64,000 nt of DNA. It comes from RI-43 sp033764725 (GTDB lineage Bacteria; Pseudomonadota; Alphaproteobacteria; Caulobacterales; Aquidulcibacteraceae). Positions 19,211 through 25,810 of this stretch are shown in pieces; position 1 is the first letter of the stretch, and each line of letters starts with the position of its first letter. The DNA lies in the NCBI GenBank assembly GCA_033764725.1, contig JANRIR010000073.1, positions 33,994 through 97,993 of the forward strand. The letters run 5' to 3'. A program made the translations under genes and the position numbers. The notes below the pieces were generated by a model. The model searched no databases and had not been told where the DNA came from. It saw only the letters and a list, made by a program, of their open reading frames with translations.

Positions 19211-19235
19211 AACGACGCCTGCGGCGATCTATTCC
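19211..19235 (-). promoter_or_regulatory. ECF-type promoter GGAATA-N15-CGTT (lipoprotein gene)
   Basis: Minus strand reads GGAAT (19235-19231), 16 bases, then CGTT (19214-19211), 30 bases before the ATG at 19181. It is one of seven identical-architecture sites in 18.2-28.1 kb and is back-to-back with the site at 19248-19272. Confidence 0.75.
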
Positions 19236-19247
19236 AAAGCCGGGAAA

Positions 19248-19272
19248 GGAATAAGCGACGGCGGTCTTCGTT
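19248..19272 (+). promoter_or_regulatory. ECF-type promoter GGAATA-N15-CGTT (DUF6065-like gene)
   Basis: GGAAT at 19248-19252, 16 bases, CGTT at 19269-19272, followed by CT. The ATG of the downstream gene is 35 bases further on. Divergent from the lipoprotein promoter. Confidence 0.75.
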
Positions 19273-19306
19273 CTGGGTGCGACCGCAACACAACCAAGCG
19301 AGACCC

Positions 19307-20011
19307 ATGTTCGCCTTCGCCGCGCCCAAGCCCCGGATCAGCTTCACCTGCAGGCCCGAGGACAAAGGCGTCATCGCCGAGCCGATCCCGGCCAAGGGCG
19401 CCATGCCCGATTGGTTCAAGCGCATCCCGCCGGTCGATGTCGGCGTGCAGAGCCCGAGCAATAACGGGCTGACCATCAAGCGTTGCCTGCCGTTTCTCGA
19501 CGCCATGACGCACGGCTGGATCATTCCGCTTGCGGCGTCCGTCCGGCTGGAGGTGTCCAAGGACGGCGCAGAGGTGAACGCCGGCTGGGATTTCGACCGG
19601 GAGATGGTCAGCTTCCATCCGGACTTTCAGGTGTCGGGCCACCCTTTCGGCCCAGGTCCTGCATGCAAGTTTCACAATTTCTGGACGATCCAGACGCCGC
19701 CGGGCTGGAGCGTGCTGATCACGCCGCCGCTCAATCGCCCGCATCCGACCTTTGAAATTCTCAGCGGAATCGTCGACACCGACACGTACCGCTCGCCGAT
19801 CCATTTTCCATTCTTCCTCAATGTCGGCGACGGCCTGCACGAGATCGAGAAAGGCGCGCCCATCGCGCAAATCATCCCGTTCCGCCGCACGCAGATCGCC
19901 GCCGACATTCGCGCCGAGACGCCGGAAGAAGCGGCCGAACGCGTGCGCATCCTGCGCAACACGCGCGCCGGCGGCGCCTGGTACCGCCAGCAGGCGCGGG
20001 CGCCGCGCTGA
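19307..20011 (+). CDS. Conserved protein of unknown function (DUF6065-like)
   Basis: 234 residues beginning MFAFAAPKPRISFTCRP. It contains WFKRIPPVDVG, a TIKRCLPFLDAMTHGWIIPL helix-turn, repeated aromatic strands (FHNFWTIQTPPGWSVLITPPL) and a Pro-rich HFPFFLNVGDGLHEIEKG. The C-terminal helix is charged. I associate this pattern with DUF6065, a family without an established function, at moderate certainty. No signal peptide, so probably cytoplasmic. The start at 19307 was chosen because the upstream part of the longer frame overlaps the promoter at 19248-19272. Confidence 0.6.
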   Translation: MFAFAAPKPRISFTCRPEDKGVIAEPIPAKGAMPDWFKRIPPVDVGVQSPSNNGLTIKRCLPFLDAMTHGWIIPLAASVRLEVSKDGAEVNAGWDFDREMVSFHPDFQVSGHPFGPGPACKFHNFWTIQTPPGWSVLITPPLNRPHPTFEILSGIVDTDTYRSPIHFPFFLNVGDGLHEIEKGAPIAQIIPFRRTQIAADIRAETPEEAAERVRILRNTRAGGAWYRQQARAPR

Positions 20012-20023
20012 AGCGAACCTCAC

Positions 20024-20057
20024 AAAAAAATCCGGAGCGGCGAGGAGGCCGCTCCGG
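20024..20057 (-). terminator. Rho-independent terminator of the SNSS-repeat gene
   Basis: Ten-base perfect stem CCGGAGCGGC / GCCGCTCCGG (20032-20041 and 20048-20057) with loop GAGGAG. On the minus strand it is followed by seven T residues (complement of 20024-20030). It begins 23 bases after the repeat gene stop and may also help stop the convergent DUF6065-like transcript. Confidence 0.9.
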
Positions 20058-20080
20058 TGAGAGGACCAAGCCGGCTTCGC

Positions 20081-20500
20081 TCAGGTCGAGCTGTTCGAAG
20101 AAGAATTCGAAGAGCTGTTCGACGAACTGTTCGATGAACTGTTCGAGCTCGAATTCGACGACGAGTTGGAGCTCGAGTTCGACGAGGAATTCGAGGACGA
20201 ATTGGAGCTGGAGTTCGAGGAAGAATTCGAGCTCGAGTTCGACGAGGAATTCGACGAGGAATTCGAGGACGAGTTCGACGAGGAATTGGAGCTGGAATTC
20301 GAGATTCCACGTCCGCCGCGGCGGCGCTCGCGCACCTCTTCGACGACCGCACCCTGTTCGGCGCGCGCGTCGGCCGCGCGTTCGATCTGCGCCGTCCGCG
20401 TCACGGAGGCGACGCCGTCATGGGTGGCGGCCTGCGCCCCCATGGCGGACACGCCCAGCGCCGCAGCGGACGCCGTTGCGATCCAGGTGAACTTTTTCAT
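20081..20500 (-). CDS. Secreted Ser/Asn tetrapeptide-repeat protein
   Basis: 139 residues. The signal peptide MKKFTWIATASAAALGVSA ends near AQA (residues 22-24). A charged linker (ERAADARAEQGAVVEEVRERRRGGRG) follows, then 18 perfect tandem copies of Ser-Asn-Ser-Ser from residue 67 to the final Thr. ATG at 20500 with a purine-rich AAGGGAAAGG upstream. The promoter lies at 20552-20576 and a strong terminator follows. No family is recognised. The repeat is intrinsically disordered or adhesin/amyloid-like in composition; export to the cell surface is inferred. Confidence 0.8.
   Translation of the reverse strand: MKKFTWIATASAAALGVSAMGAQAATHDGVASVTRTAQIERAADARAEQGAVVEEVRERRRGGRGISNSSSNSSSNSSSNSSSNSSSNSSSNSSSNSSSNSSSNSSSNSSSNSSSNSSSNSSSNSSSNSSSNSSSNSST
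20084..20302 (-). repeat. 12-bp tandem repeat array encoding (Ser-Asn-Ser-Ser)18
   Basis: Eighteen 12-base units at protein level. The DNA units vary synonymously (TCG, AGC, TCC and AAT, AAC choices), giving many GAATTC and GAGCTC strings. The array keeps all three forward and several reverse frames open, so overlapping acidic (Glu-Phe) frames on the other strand are by-products. Confidence 0.9.
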
Positions 20501-20551
20501 ATCGAGCCTTTCCCTTTTCCACGCCCGATCGCAAACGTCGGGCATGAGGCA

Positions 20552-20576
20552 AACGCCGCCGCCGAAGTCCTATTCC
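20552..20576 (-). promoter_or_regulatory. ECF-type promoter GGAATA-N15-CGTT (SNSS-repeat gene)
   Basis: Minus strand GGAAT (20576-20572), 16 bases, CGTT (20555-20552), 52 bases before the ATG at 20500. Its core GGAATAGGAC is identical to that of the subtilase promoter at 25748. Confidence 0.75.
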
Positions 20577-20642
20577 ACAGCATCAGCCTTAAAGCCCGGC
20601 AATGCGCTCTTCGGGCCGGGTCATTTAATTCGCCCACGAACC

Positions 20643-20667
20643 GGAATAAGAAGCGGGCTGCGGCGTT
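20643..20667 (+). promoter_or_regulatory. ECF-type promoter GGAATA-N15-CGTT (porin gene)
   Basis: GGAAT at 20643-20647, 16 bases, CGTT at 20664-20667 followed by CT, 31 bases before the porin ATG at 20698. Divergent from the repeat-gene promoter across a 66-bp gap. Confidence 0.75.
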
Positions 20668-20697
20668 CTGGGGATCAAACGCCAAGAGGGGATTTGC

Positions 20698-21741
20698 ATG
20701 CGTGGGTTGTTTGGGAGCGTGGCGCTCGCCGCGGTGTGGGCGGCGATGACGGGCGACGCGTCGGCCCAAGAGCTTCGCGCCAACGTCAACGGGGTCGAAC
20801 TCACCGCCAACGGCGCGATCTCGCTGCAAGCCGGGGCCTATGAGGACCCTGAAACCGGGCGCTCCGACGAAGCCTCCGAATGGGACGCTTCGTTGATTGT
20901 CAATGCGGAATACGTCGCCCAATCGGGTCTCGTTTATGGTTTCCGTGCGGAGGTCGATACGGGCGACCGCGAGGCCGAGGATCTGCAGCGTGACGAAATT
21001 TATGTGTATCTCGCCGGCGGCTTCGGCCGCGTCGAATTGGGCGAGCAGGACGGCCCCGCCGACACCATCTCTCTGCACGCGCCGCTTGTAGGCCTCGGCC
21101 AGATCCGCGGCGATTTCGTGCGCTATGCCGGAACCGCCGCGCTGATCAGCCCCTTCGACACCCGCGATGCGTTGAAGATCCTCTATCTCTCCGCGCCCGT
21201 GCGCGGCTTCCGGTTCGGCGTCTCCTATGCGCCGGAACTGGAATCCAACAGCGACGATCCCAATCCGCGCCGGCGCACGCGCCAAGAGAATGCGATCGAA
21301 ACCGCCCTCGCCTACCAGACGACGCTCGGCGATTGGGTCGGCGGCGTGAGCGCGGCCTATGTGCATGGCGAAGCCGATCCCGTCACGGAGCGGCAGGATC
21401 TTGAATCCTGGAGCATCGGCTCGGAATTCCGCCGCGGCCCCCTCGCCATCGGCGCCGCCTTCGTCAGCCGCGGCGACAGCAACAGCCTCACGCCCGGCCT
21501 CGACGAAGAAGAAATCAACGCCGGGATCGCCTGGCGCGCCGAGCGCTGGGGCGTCGCCCTCTCCGCCTCGGAGACGGACTCCACGAACTTCACCAACCGG
21601 CTGATCGGCGTGGGCGGCTATTACGAACTGAGCGAGCATTGGGTGCTGCGCGCCGATTTCGTCAGCATCGAAGAGGAGCCCGTGGGCGCGCCGTCTGCGT
21701 CGGGTTCCGTGGCGATCGCTGAAATTTCTTTCAGATTCTGA
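20698..21741 (+). CDS. Porin (Gram-negative porin, Porin_4-like)
   Basis: 347 residues with a signal peptide ending near GDASAQ. The mature part is a series of amphipathic strands of beta-barrel type (SLIVNAEYVAQSGLVYGFRAEV, YVYLAGGFGRVELGEQDG). The loop region TAALISPFDTRDALKI and the C-terminal strand ending in Phe (AIAEISFRF), the BAM recognition signal, fit alphaproteobacterial outer-membrane porins. Substrate unknown. Expressed from its own ECF-type promoter at 20643. Confidence 0.85.
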   Translation: MRGLFGSVALAAVWAAMTGDASAQELRANVNGVELTANGAISLQAGAYEDPETGRSDEASEWDASLIVNAEYVAQSGLVYGFRAEVDTGDREAEDLQRDEIYVYLAGGFGRVELGEQDGPADTISLHAPLVGLGQIRGDFVRYAGTAALISPFDTRDALKILYLSAPVRGFRFGVSYAPELESNSDDPNPRRRTRQENAIETALAYQTTLGDWVGGVSAAYVHGEADPVTERQDLESWSIGSEFRRGPLAIGAAFVSRGDSNSLTPGLDEEEINAGIAWRAERWGVALSASETDSTNFTNRLIGVGGYYELSEHWVLRADFVSIEEEPVGAPSASGSVAIAEISFRF

Positions 21742-21748
21742 AACGAAG

Positions 21749-21773
21749 GGAATAGGCGCTCTGCAGCGCCGTT
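21749..21773 (+). promoter_or_regulatory. ECF-type promoter GGAATA-N15-CGTT (P-loop/ABC operon)
   Basis: GGAAT at 21749-21753, 16 bases, CGTT at 21770-21773 followed by CT, starting 8 bases after the porin stop and 52 bases before the ATG at 21825. Confidence 0.75.
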
Positions 21774-21824
21774 CTCCCTTGCATCCGCATCAGGAAAAAG
21801 CGGATCGACAAGGGGAAACATCGC

Positions 21825-22880
21825 ATGCGCCTCACGCTTCCGCCGGAACGGCTCGCCCGCGCAAAGCGCGCTTTCAGCACACGGACGGCGCCCGATCGGG
21901 CGCTGCACGCCATCGAGACCGCCGACGTTTCGCCCCGCGCCGGCGATCTGGTTTTGGCGCGCGTGCTCGAGGTCGGCGCCCATCAGAGGCTCGAACTGAC
22001 CACCAGCCGCAAGGCGCTGTTGTTTGAAGGCGATGAAATCATTCTCGCCTACGGCAACCGCTACGCGCCGGACCAGTTCGAAGCCGTGGCGCCGGATGAT
22101 CTCGGCCCCTGCGATCTTGCCGCCGCCGGCGGCATCGCCGCGCGCGTCATCGCCAAGAACGAGCGCATGGAGGAGCCGACGCGCATCCAGCCGATCGGGC
22201 TGTTCGTCGATGACGCGGGCAAGGCGCTCAATCTGCGCGGCTTCGCCCTCGCCGCTCCCGAAGCCGCCGCGGCGCCGGCGATGTTCACCGTCGTCGGCGG
22301 CTCGATGAACGCCGGCAAGACCACCACCGCCGCCTCGATCATCAAGGGCCTCACGCGCGCCGGATTGAAGGTCGGCGCAGCGAAGCTGACCGGCACCGGC
22401 GCAGGCAACGATTTCTGGCACATGCGCGACGCCGGCGCTTTCCGTGTTCTCGATTTCACCGATGTCGGCATGGCCACGACCTATCGCGCCGATCGCGGCG
22501 AGCTGGCGCATGGCGTGCGCACGCTGATCGGCGCGCTGGCGCAGGACGGCGCCGACGCGCTGGTGCTCGAGGTCGCCGACGGGCTCTTCCAGGACGAGAC
22601 CGCGTGGCTCATCGCCTCCGGCCTGTTGAAGCAGCCGCGCAGCGGCTACCTCTATGCCGGCGAAAGCGCCGCCTCGTGCGCGATGGGCGTGCATTGGCTG
22701 CGCCAACACGGCCGCGTGCTGGGACTGAGCGGCCTGGTGTCGCAATCCCCGCTCGCGTGCCGCGAGGCCACGCAAGCCACCGGCATGCGCTGCTACACGC
22801 GCGAGGCGCTGGCCTCGATGGAGGTCGCAGCAGCGCTCTACGACGCGCTCATGGAGCCCTGCGCGCAAGCGGCGGCATGA
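21825..22880 (+). CDS. P-loop NTPase of unknown function (DUF1611/DgcN-like)
   Basis: 351 residues. A clear Walker A, VGGSMNAGKTTTA, is at about residues 157-169, after a 150-residue N-terminal domain; downstream segments DGADALVLEVADGLFQDET and ETAWLIASG supply Walker-B-like acids. The layout (N-terminal domain, then a P-loop domain of dethiobiotin-synthetase type) resembles DUF1611/DgcN proteins, but I am not sure of the family. AGGGG precedes the ATG. It overlaps the following ABC-like gene by ATGA, so the two products are made together. Confidence 0.6.
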   Translation: MRLTLPPERLARAKRAFSTRTAPDRALHAIETADVSPRAGDLVLARVLEVGAHQRLELTTSRKALLFEGDEIILAYGNRYAPDQFEAVAPDDLGPCDLAAAGGIAARVIAKNERMEEPTRIQPIGLFVDDAGKALNLRGFALAAPEAAAAPAMFTVVGGSMNAGKTTTAASIIKGLTRAGLKVGAAKLTGTGAGNDFWHMRDAGAFRVLDFTDVGMATTYRADRGELAHGVRTLIGALAQDGADALVLEVADGLFQDETAWLIASGLLKQPRSGYLYAGESAASCAMGVHWLRQHGRVLGLSGLVSQSPLACREATQATGMRCYTREALASMEVAAALYDALMEPCAQAAA

Positions 22881-24388
22881 GACCGCGGCTGCTTGCGCCA
22901 GGGCGCGGCTGGCCGCTGGCGCGCCTTGGGGTGTTGACGCTTGCCGAAGCGGGGGCGCTGGCGGGCGGCGTCGTTGCGCTCAAGAGGTTTCTCGACGCCG
23001 CCGGCGCCGGCGCAGATCTGCGCGGCCCGAGCCTTATGCTGCTCGCCGTCTCCACCGCCTCCGCTGTCATTACCTGGGCGCGGGCGGTGACGGCCGAAGA
23101 CGTCAGCATGGATTACGCCAACGATTTGCGCCGCTTTCTGGCGCGCCACGCTGTAGCGGCGAGCGAAGGCGCACGGCGACTTGGCGCTTTGACCGCGCGC
23201 ATGACGGGCGACGTCAATCCGATGCGCGAATGGGCCTCGATCGGGCTCGGCGAATCCGGCGCAGCGCTCGCCGCCGGCGTCGGCGCGCTTGCGGCGCTTG
23301 GGATGGCGGCAGGCGCAGGCGGGCTCGCCGCAGGCGTGGGACTGCTCGCTGCGTGTGGACTGGTCTGGATAGGACTTGGGCGCGCGCATCGCCGCGCCCT
23401 GCAGCGCTTACGCCAGGCCCGCGGCCGCGTGGCCGCCGTCGCCGGCGACATCGTTCTGGGCGCACGCACCTTGGCGCTGTTCCACGCGGCGCATCGCGAG
23501 CGGACGAGGCTCGATGCGCGCGCTGATGATGTGCGCGCCGCCGCCGTCCGGCGCACAGCGATCGCGAGCCTGGTCGAGGCGCCTGCGGCCTACGCCGTCG
23601 TCGCGACGTTTCTGGCCATGCTGTCGCTGGCGATGCACGCGGATCGCGCGATCGACTGGGCGATGGCGGCGTTCGCGGGCGGCTTTCTAGGCGCGGCGCT
23701 GCGCTCTGGCGCGCGTGCGCGCGATAGTTTCCTTGCAGCGCAACTTGGCGCCGCGCGGTTCGACCGTCTTGCCGCTGAAGCCGCGCGGGTTCGAACGGAT
23801 CCGGCGCGTGCGCCGGCGCCGTCGGACGGCGCCATCGCGCTGCGTCTCGGGGGCGGCGATGATGTCGTTCTGCAGCGCGGCGAGGTCGCTTTCGTCAGCG
23901 GCGAGCTTCCGCGCGGCGCGCTTGCGTCTCTGGAATCGCTTGCACGCACGCCAGGCGCGGTGCGATTCGCGGGCGCACAGGATGACGAGCGCGGCCTGCG
24001 CCGCCGCATCATGCTGGCGGCCCCCAGCGCGCCGCTGCTGCGCGGCTCGTTGCGCCGCAATCTATCGATCGGCCAGCGCGGACTATCGGACGATGTAATG
24101 GCGCAGGCGCTCGCCCTGGTCGGCCTTGCGGACATGGCCGCAGCGCTCGAGCGCCGCATCGATCCGGACGCGCCCAGCCTCGACGGCTGGACGCAAGCGC
24201 GGCTGCGCCTGGCGCGCGCCATCGCGCATGGGCCGTCACTGCTGATCGTCGCGGAGCCGGCGCTGTATTTCGATCCCGAATTGCCGGCGCTGTTGCGGGC
24301 TGCGGCGCAGGCGTCCGAGTGCGGCGTGATCGCCGCCGGCCCAGGCGCCAACGACAGCCGGGATCGGCGCTACACGATCGCACTTTAG
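22877..24388 (+). CDS. ABC-transporter-like membrane protein with degenerate ATPase domain
   Basis: 503 residues in the layout of an ABC half-transporter of CydC/CydD type: an N-terminal membrane domain (to about 290, several helices including LAAGVGALAALGMAAGAGG), then a nucleotide-binding-like domain. The Walker A position (about 340-352, SGELPRGALASL) lacks GxGK[S/T]; the signature is LDGWTQ instead of LSGGQ; Walker B reads LLIVAEP with the Asp lost; the H-loop His is absent (VIAAGPG). It is probably catalytically dead and works with the coupled upstream P-loop protein. Start at 22877 overlaps the previous stop. Confidence 0.7.
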   Translation: MRPRLLAPGRGWPLARLGVLTLAEAGALAGGVVALKRFLDAAGAGADLRGPSLMLLAVSTASAVITWARAVTAEDVSMDYANDLRRFLARHAVAASEGARRLGALTARMTGDVNPMREWASIGLGESGAALAAGVGALAALGMAAGAGGLAAGVGLLAACGLVWIGLGRAHRRALQRLRQARGRVAAVAGDIVLGARTLALFHAAHRERTRLDARADDVRAAAVRRTAIASLVEAPAAYAVVATFLAMLSLAMHADRAIDWAMAAFAGGFLGAALRSGARARDSFLAAQLGAARFDRLAAEAARVRTDPARAPAPSDGAIALRLGGGDDVVLQRGEVAFVSGELPRGALASLESLARTPGAVRFAGAQDDERGLRRRIMLAAPSAPLLRGSLRRNLSIGQRGLSDDVMAQALALVGLADMAAALERRIDPDAPSLDGWTQARLRLARAIAHGPSLLIVAEPALYFDPELPALLRAAAQASECGVIAAGPGANDSRDRRYTIAL

Positions 24389-24433
24389 GCCTCACCCGAG
24401 CGCATGGATCTCCCGCAGCGCAGCGGCTTTGCG

Positions 24434-25159
24434 TCACCGCCAATCGCCGGCGATCAGCGCCGCTTCCGCTTCGGCGTCGAGCGGCGCCTGCGCATCGAGC
24501 CGCGACAAGGCGGCGTCGAGCACGCTTGCGGCGTCGTCGCCCACGGTTTCGTATCCGCCCGCAGTCGCCGGCGCAGCCGCGGTCAACACTTCGAAGCGCC
24601 AACGATCGTCCTGCCGGCACGCGACGCCTGCCGACGCCGACGCGCCGATCTGAACCTCCACCTCGCGGCAATACCGCCCATCGCCGATGCGGAAGGAGGA
24701 CGACGCGCGAAACACGCCTGCCCCGTCAAGCGCGCGTTCAGCGCCGCTCGGCGCCTGCTCCAACATGGCGTGCAACGCGCCGCCGGCCGGCACGGCGGCG
24801 GGATCGAGCGCGCCGCCGCGCGGCGCAGCGATCATTCCGCCTGCCGCGCCGACGACGAGCGCTATGCCCGCGGCGATGGGAACACGCCAGCGGTCGGCGA
24901 TGCGTTGGGCTGCAAACAGCCGGTCTTGCGGCGCGATCGCCGCATCGCGCACGAGCGCTGCAAGGCGCGGCGCAGGCGTGTCGAGGTCGGGCGCGGCATA
25001 GGCGGCGCGCACGGCTTCGTCCGCCTGACGCAAGGCCTGCAGGCGCGCACGCGCCGCAGCGTCGGTCTCAAGCGCGCGCTCGAGCGCGGCGCGCTGGTGC
25101 GGCGGCAGCGCGCCGTCGAGATAGGCGCTCAATTGCTCGTCGGAAATCTCGTCACTCAT
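24434..25159 (-). CDS. Membrane anti-sigma factor
   Basis: 241 residues. The N-terminal anti-sigma domain begins MSDEISDEQLSAYLDGALPP, followed by ERALETDAAARARLQALRQAD. One transmembrane helix (VPIAAGIALVVGAAGGMIA, about 94-112) and a periplasmic C-terminal domain of about 125 residues with two Cys (CREVEV and GVACRQ) follow. No zinc-binding HxxxCxxC motif is seen. It overlaps the stop of the ECF sigma gene upstream by 8 bases, the standard pairing, and would hold the sigma factor at the membrane until an envelope signal. Confidence 0.82.
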   Translation of the reverse strand: MSDEISDEQLSAYLDGALPPHQRAALERALETDAAARARLQALRQADEAVRAAYAAPDLDTPAPRLAALVRDAAIAPQDRLFAAQRIADRWRVPIAAGIALVVGAAGGMIAAPRGGALDPAAVPAGGALHAMLEQAPSGAERALDGAGVFRASSSFRIGDGRYCREVEVQIGASASAGVACRQDDRWRFEVLTAAAPATAGGYETVGDDAASVLDAALSRLDAQAPLDAEAEAALIAGDWR

Positions 25160-25679
25160 GCACCGCGCTCCCCGCCGGCTGAAGTCTTTGCGCCACCGCC
25201 TTGCGCGCGCGCGACAGGCGGCTCATGACGGTGCCGATCGGTATTTTCAAAACCTCAGAAACTTCCTGGTAGCTCATGCCTTCGATCGCCACGAGCGTGA
25301 GGATCACGCGGTGATCGTCGGGCAGCGCATCCATCGCCGCGCGCGTGCGCTTGAGGTCGATTGCGGATTCGACCACGTCGCGGCCGTCGACGAGCGAGAG
25401 ATCATACATGTCGTCGATGGCGACGACTTTGCCGCGTCGGCTGCGCGCGCGCACCTCGTCGATCCAGGCGTTGTAGGCGATGCGCAGCACCCAAGGCTCC
25501 ATCCTGGAGCCTGGCGTCCAGCGATGCAGATTGCCGATCGCGCGCTCAAGCGCGATCTGCGCCAAATCCTCGCCGTCTTCGCGTGAACCGGTCATGGCGT
25601 AGCAAAACCGCTGCAGGCGAGGGATCGCCTGGAGAAGCAACGCCTTTGGGGAATCCGGTTCATCGCGGCTTTGCCTCAT
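25152..25679 (-). CDS. ECF-family RNA polymerase sigma factor
   Basis: 175 residues. Region 2 is PRLQRFCYAMTGSREDGEDLAQIALERAI with WVLRIAYNAWIDEVR; region 4 is ALPDDHRVILTLVAIEGMSYQEVSEVL and IPIGTVMSRLSRARKA with the helix-turn-helix. The ATG at 25679 has GGGGAG 7 bases upstream and is preferred over 25694. Its own GGAATA-N15-CGTT element ends 16 bases before this ATG, implying autoregulation and a very short leader. It may recognise the seven matching promoters nearby; alternatively these belong to the general-stress factor EcfG. Confidence 0.9.
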   Translation of the reverse strand: MRQSRDEPDSPKALLLQAIPRLQRFCYAMTGSREDGEDLAQIALERAIGNLHRWTPGSRMEPWVLRIAYNAWIDEVRARSRRGKVVAIDDMYDLSLVDGRDVVESAIDLKRTRAAMDALPDDHRVILTLVAIEGMSYQEVSEVLKIPIGTVMSRLSRARKAVAQRLQPAGSAVHE

Positions 25680-25694
25680 AAGATCGCTCCCCAT

Positions 25695-25719
25695 AACGCC
25701 GCGATGACGGTTTTATTCC
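25695..25719 (-). promoter_or_regulatory. ECF-type promoter GGAATA-N15-CGTT (sigma/anti-sigma operon)
   Basis: Minus strand GGAAT (25719-25715), 16 bases, CGTT (25698-25695). It lies just upstream of the sigma-factor gene, so the operon is probably autoregulated. The predicted transcript start falls about 8-10 bases before the ATG, close to the ribosome site. Confidence 0.7.
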
Positions 25720-25747
25720 GGACGGTCGCCGTTCAGTGTGCGCCCAT

Positions 25748-25772
25748 GGAATAGGACGATTGCTTCAACGTT
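25748..25772 (+). promoter_or_regulatory. ECF-type promoter GGAATA-N15-CGTT (subtilase gene)
   Basis: GGAAT at 25748-25752, 16 bases, CGTT at 25769-25772 followed by CT, 39 bases before the ATG at 25811. Divergent from the sigma-operon promoter at 25695-25719. Confidence 0.75.
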
Positions 25773-25810
25773 CTCTAACCATGTAGCTCCAGCCAGCGAC
25801 AAGGACGCCC

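Noticed and set aside
20166..20843. Acidic Glu-Phe-repeat frame on the plus strand
   Set aside because: Produced by reading the SNSS tandem repeat in antisense. It runs into the porin gene in another frame and has no own promoter or ribosome site.
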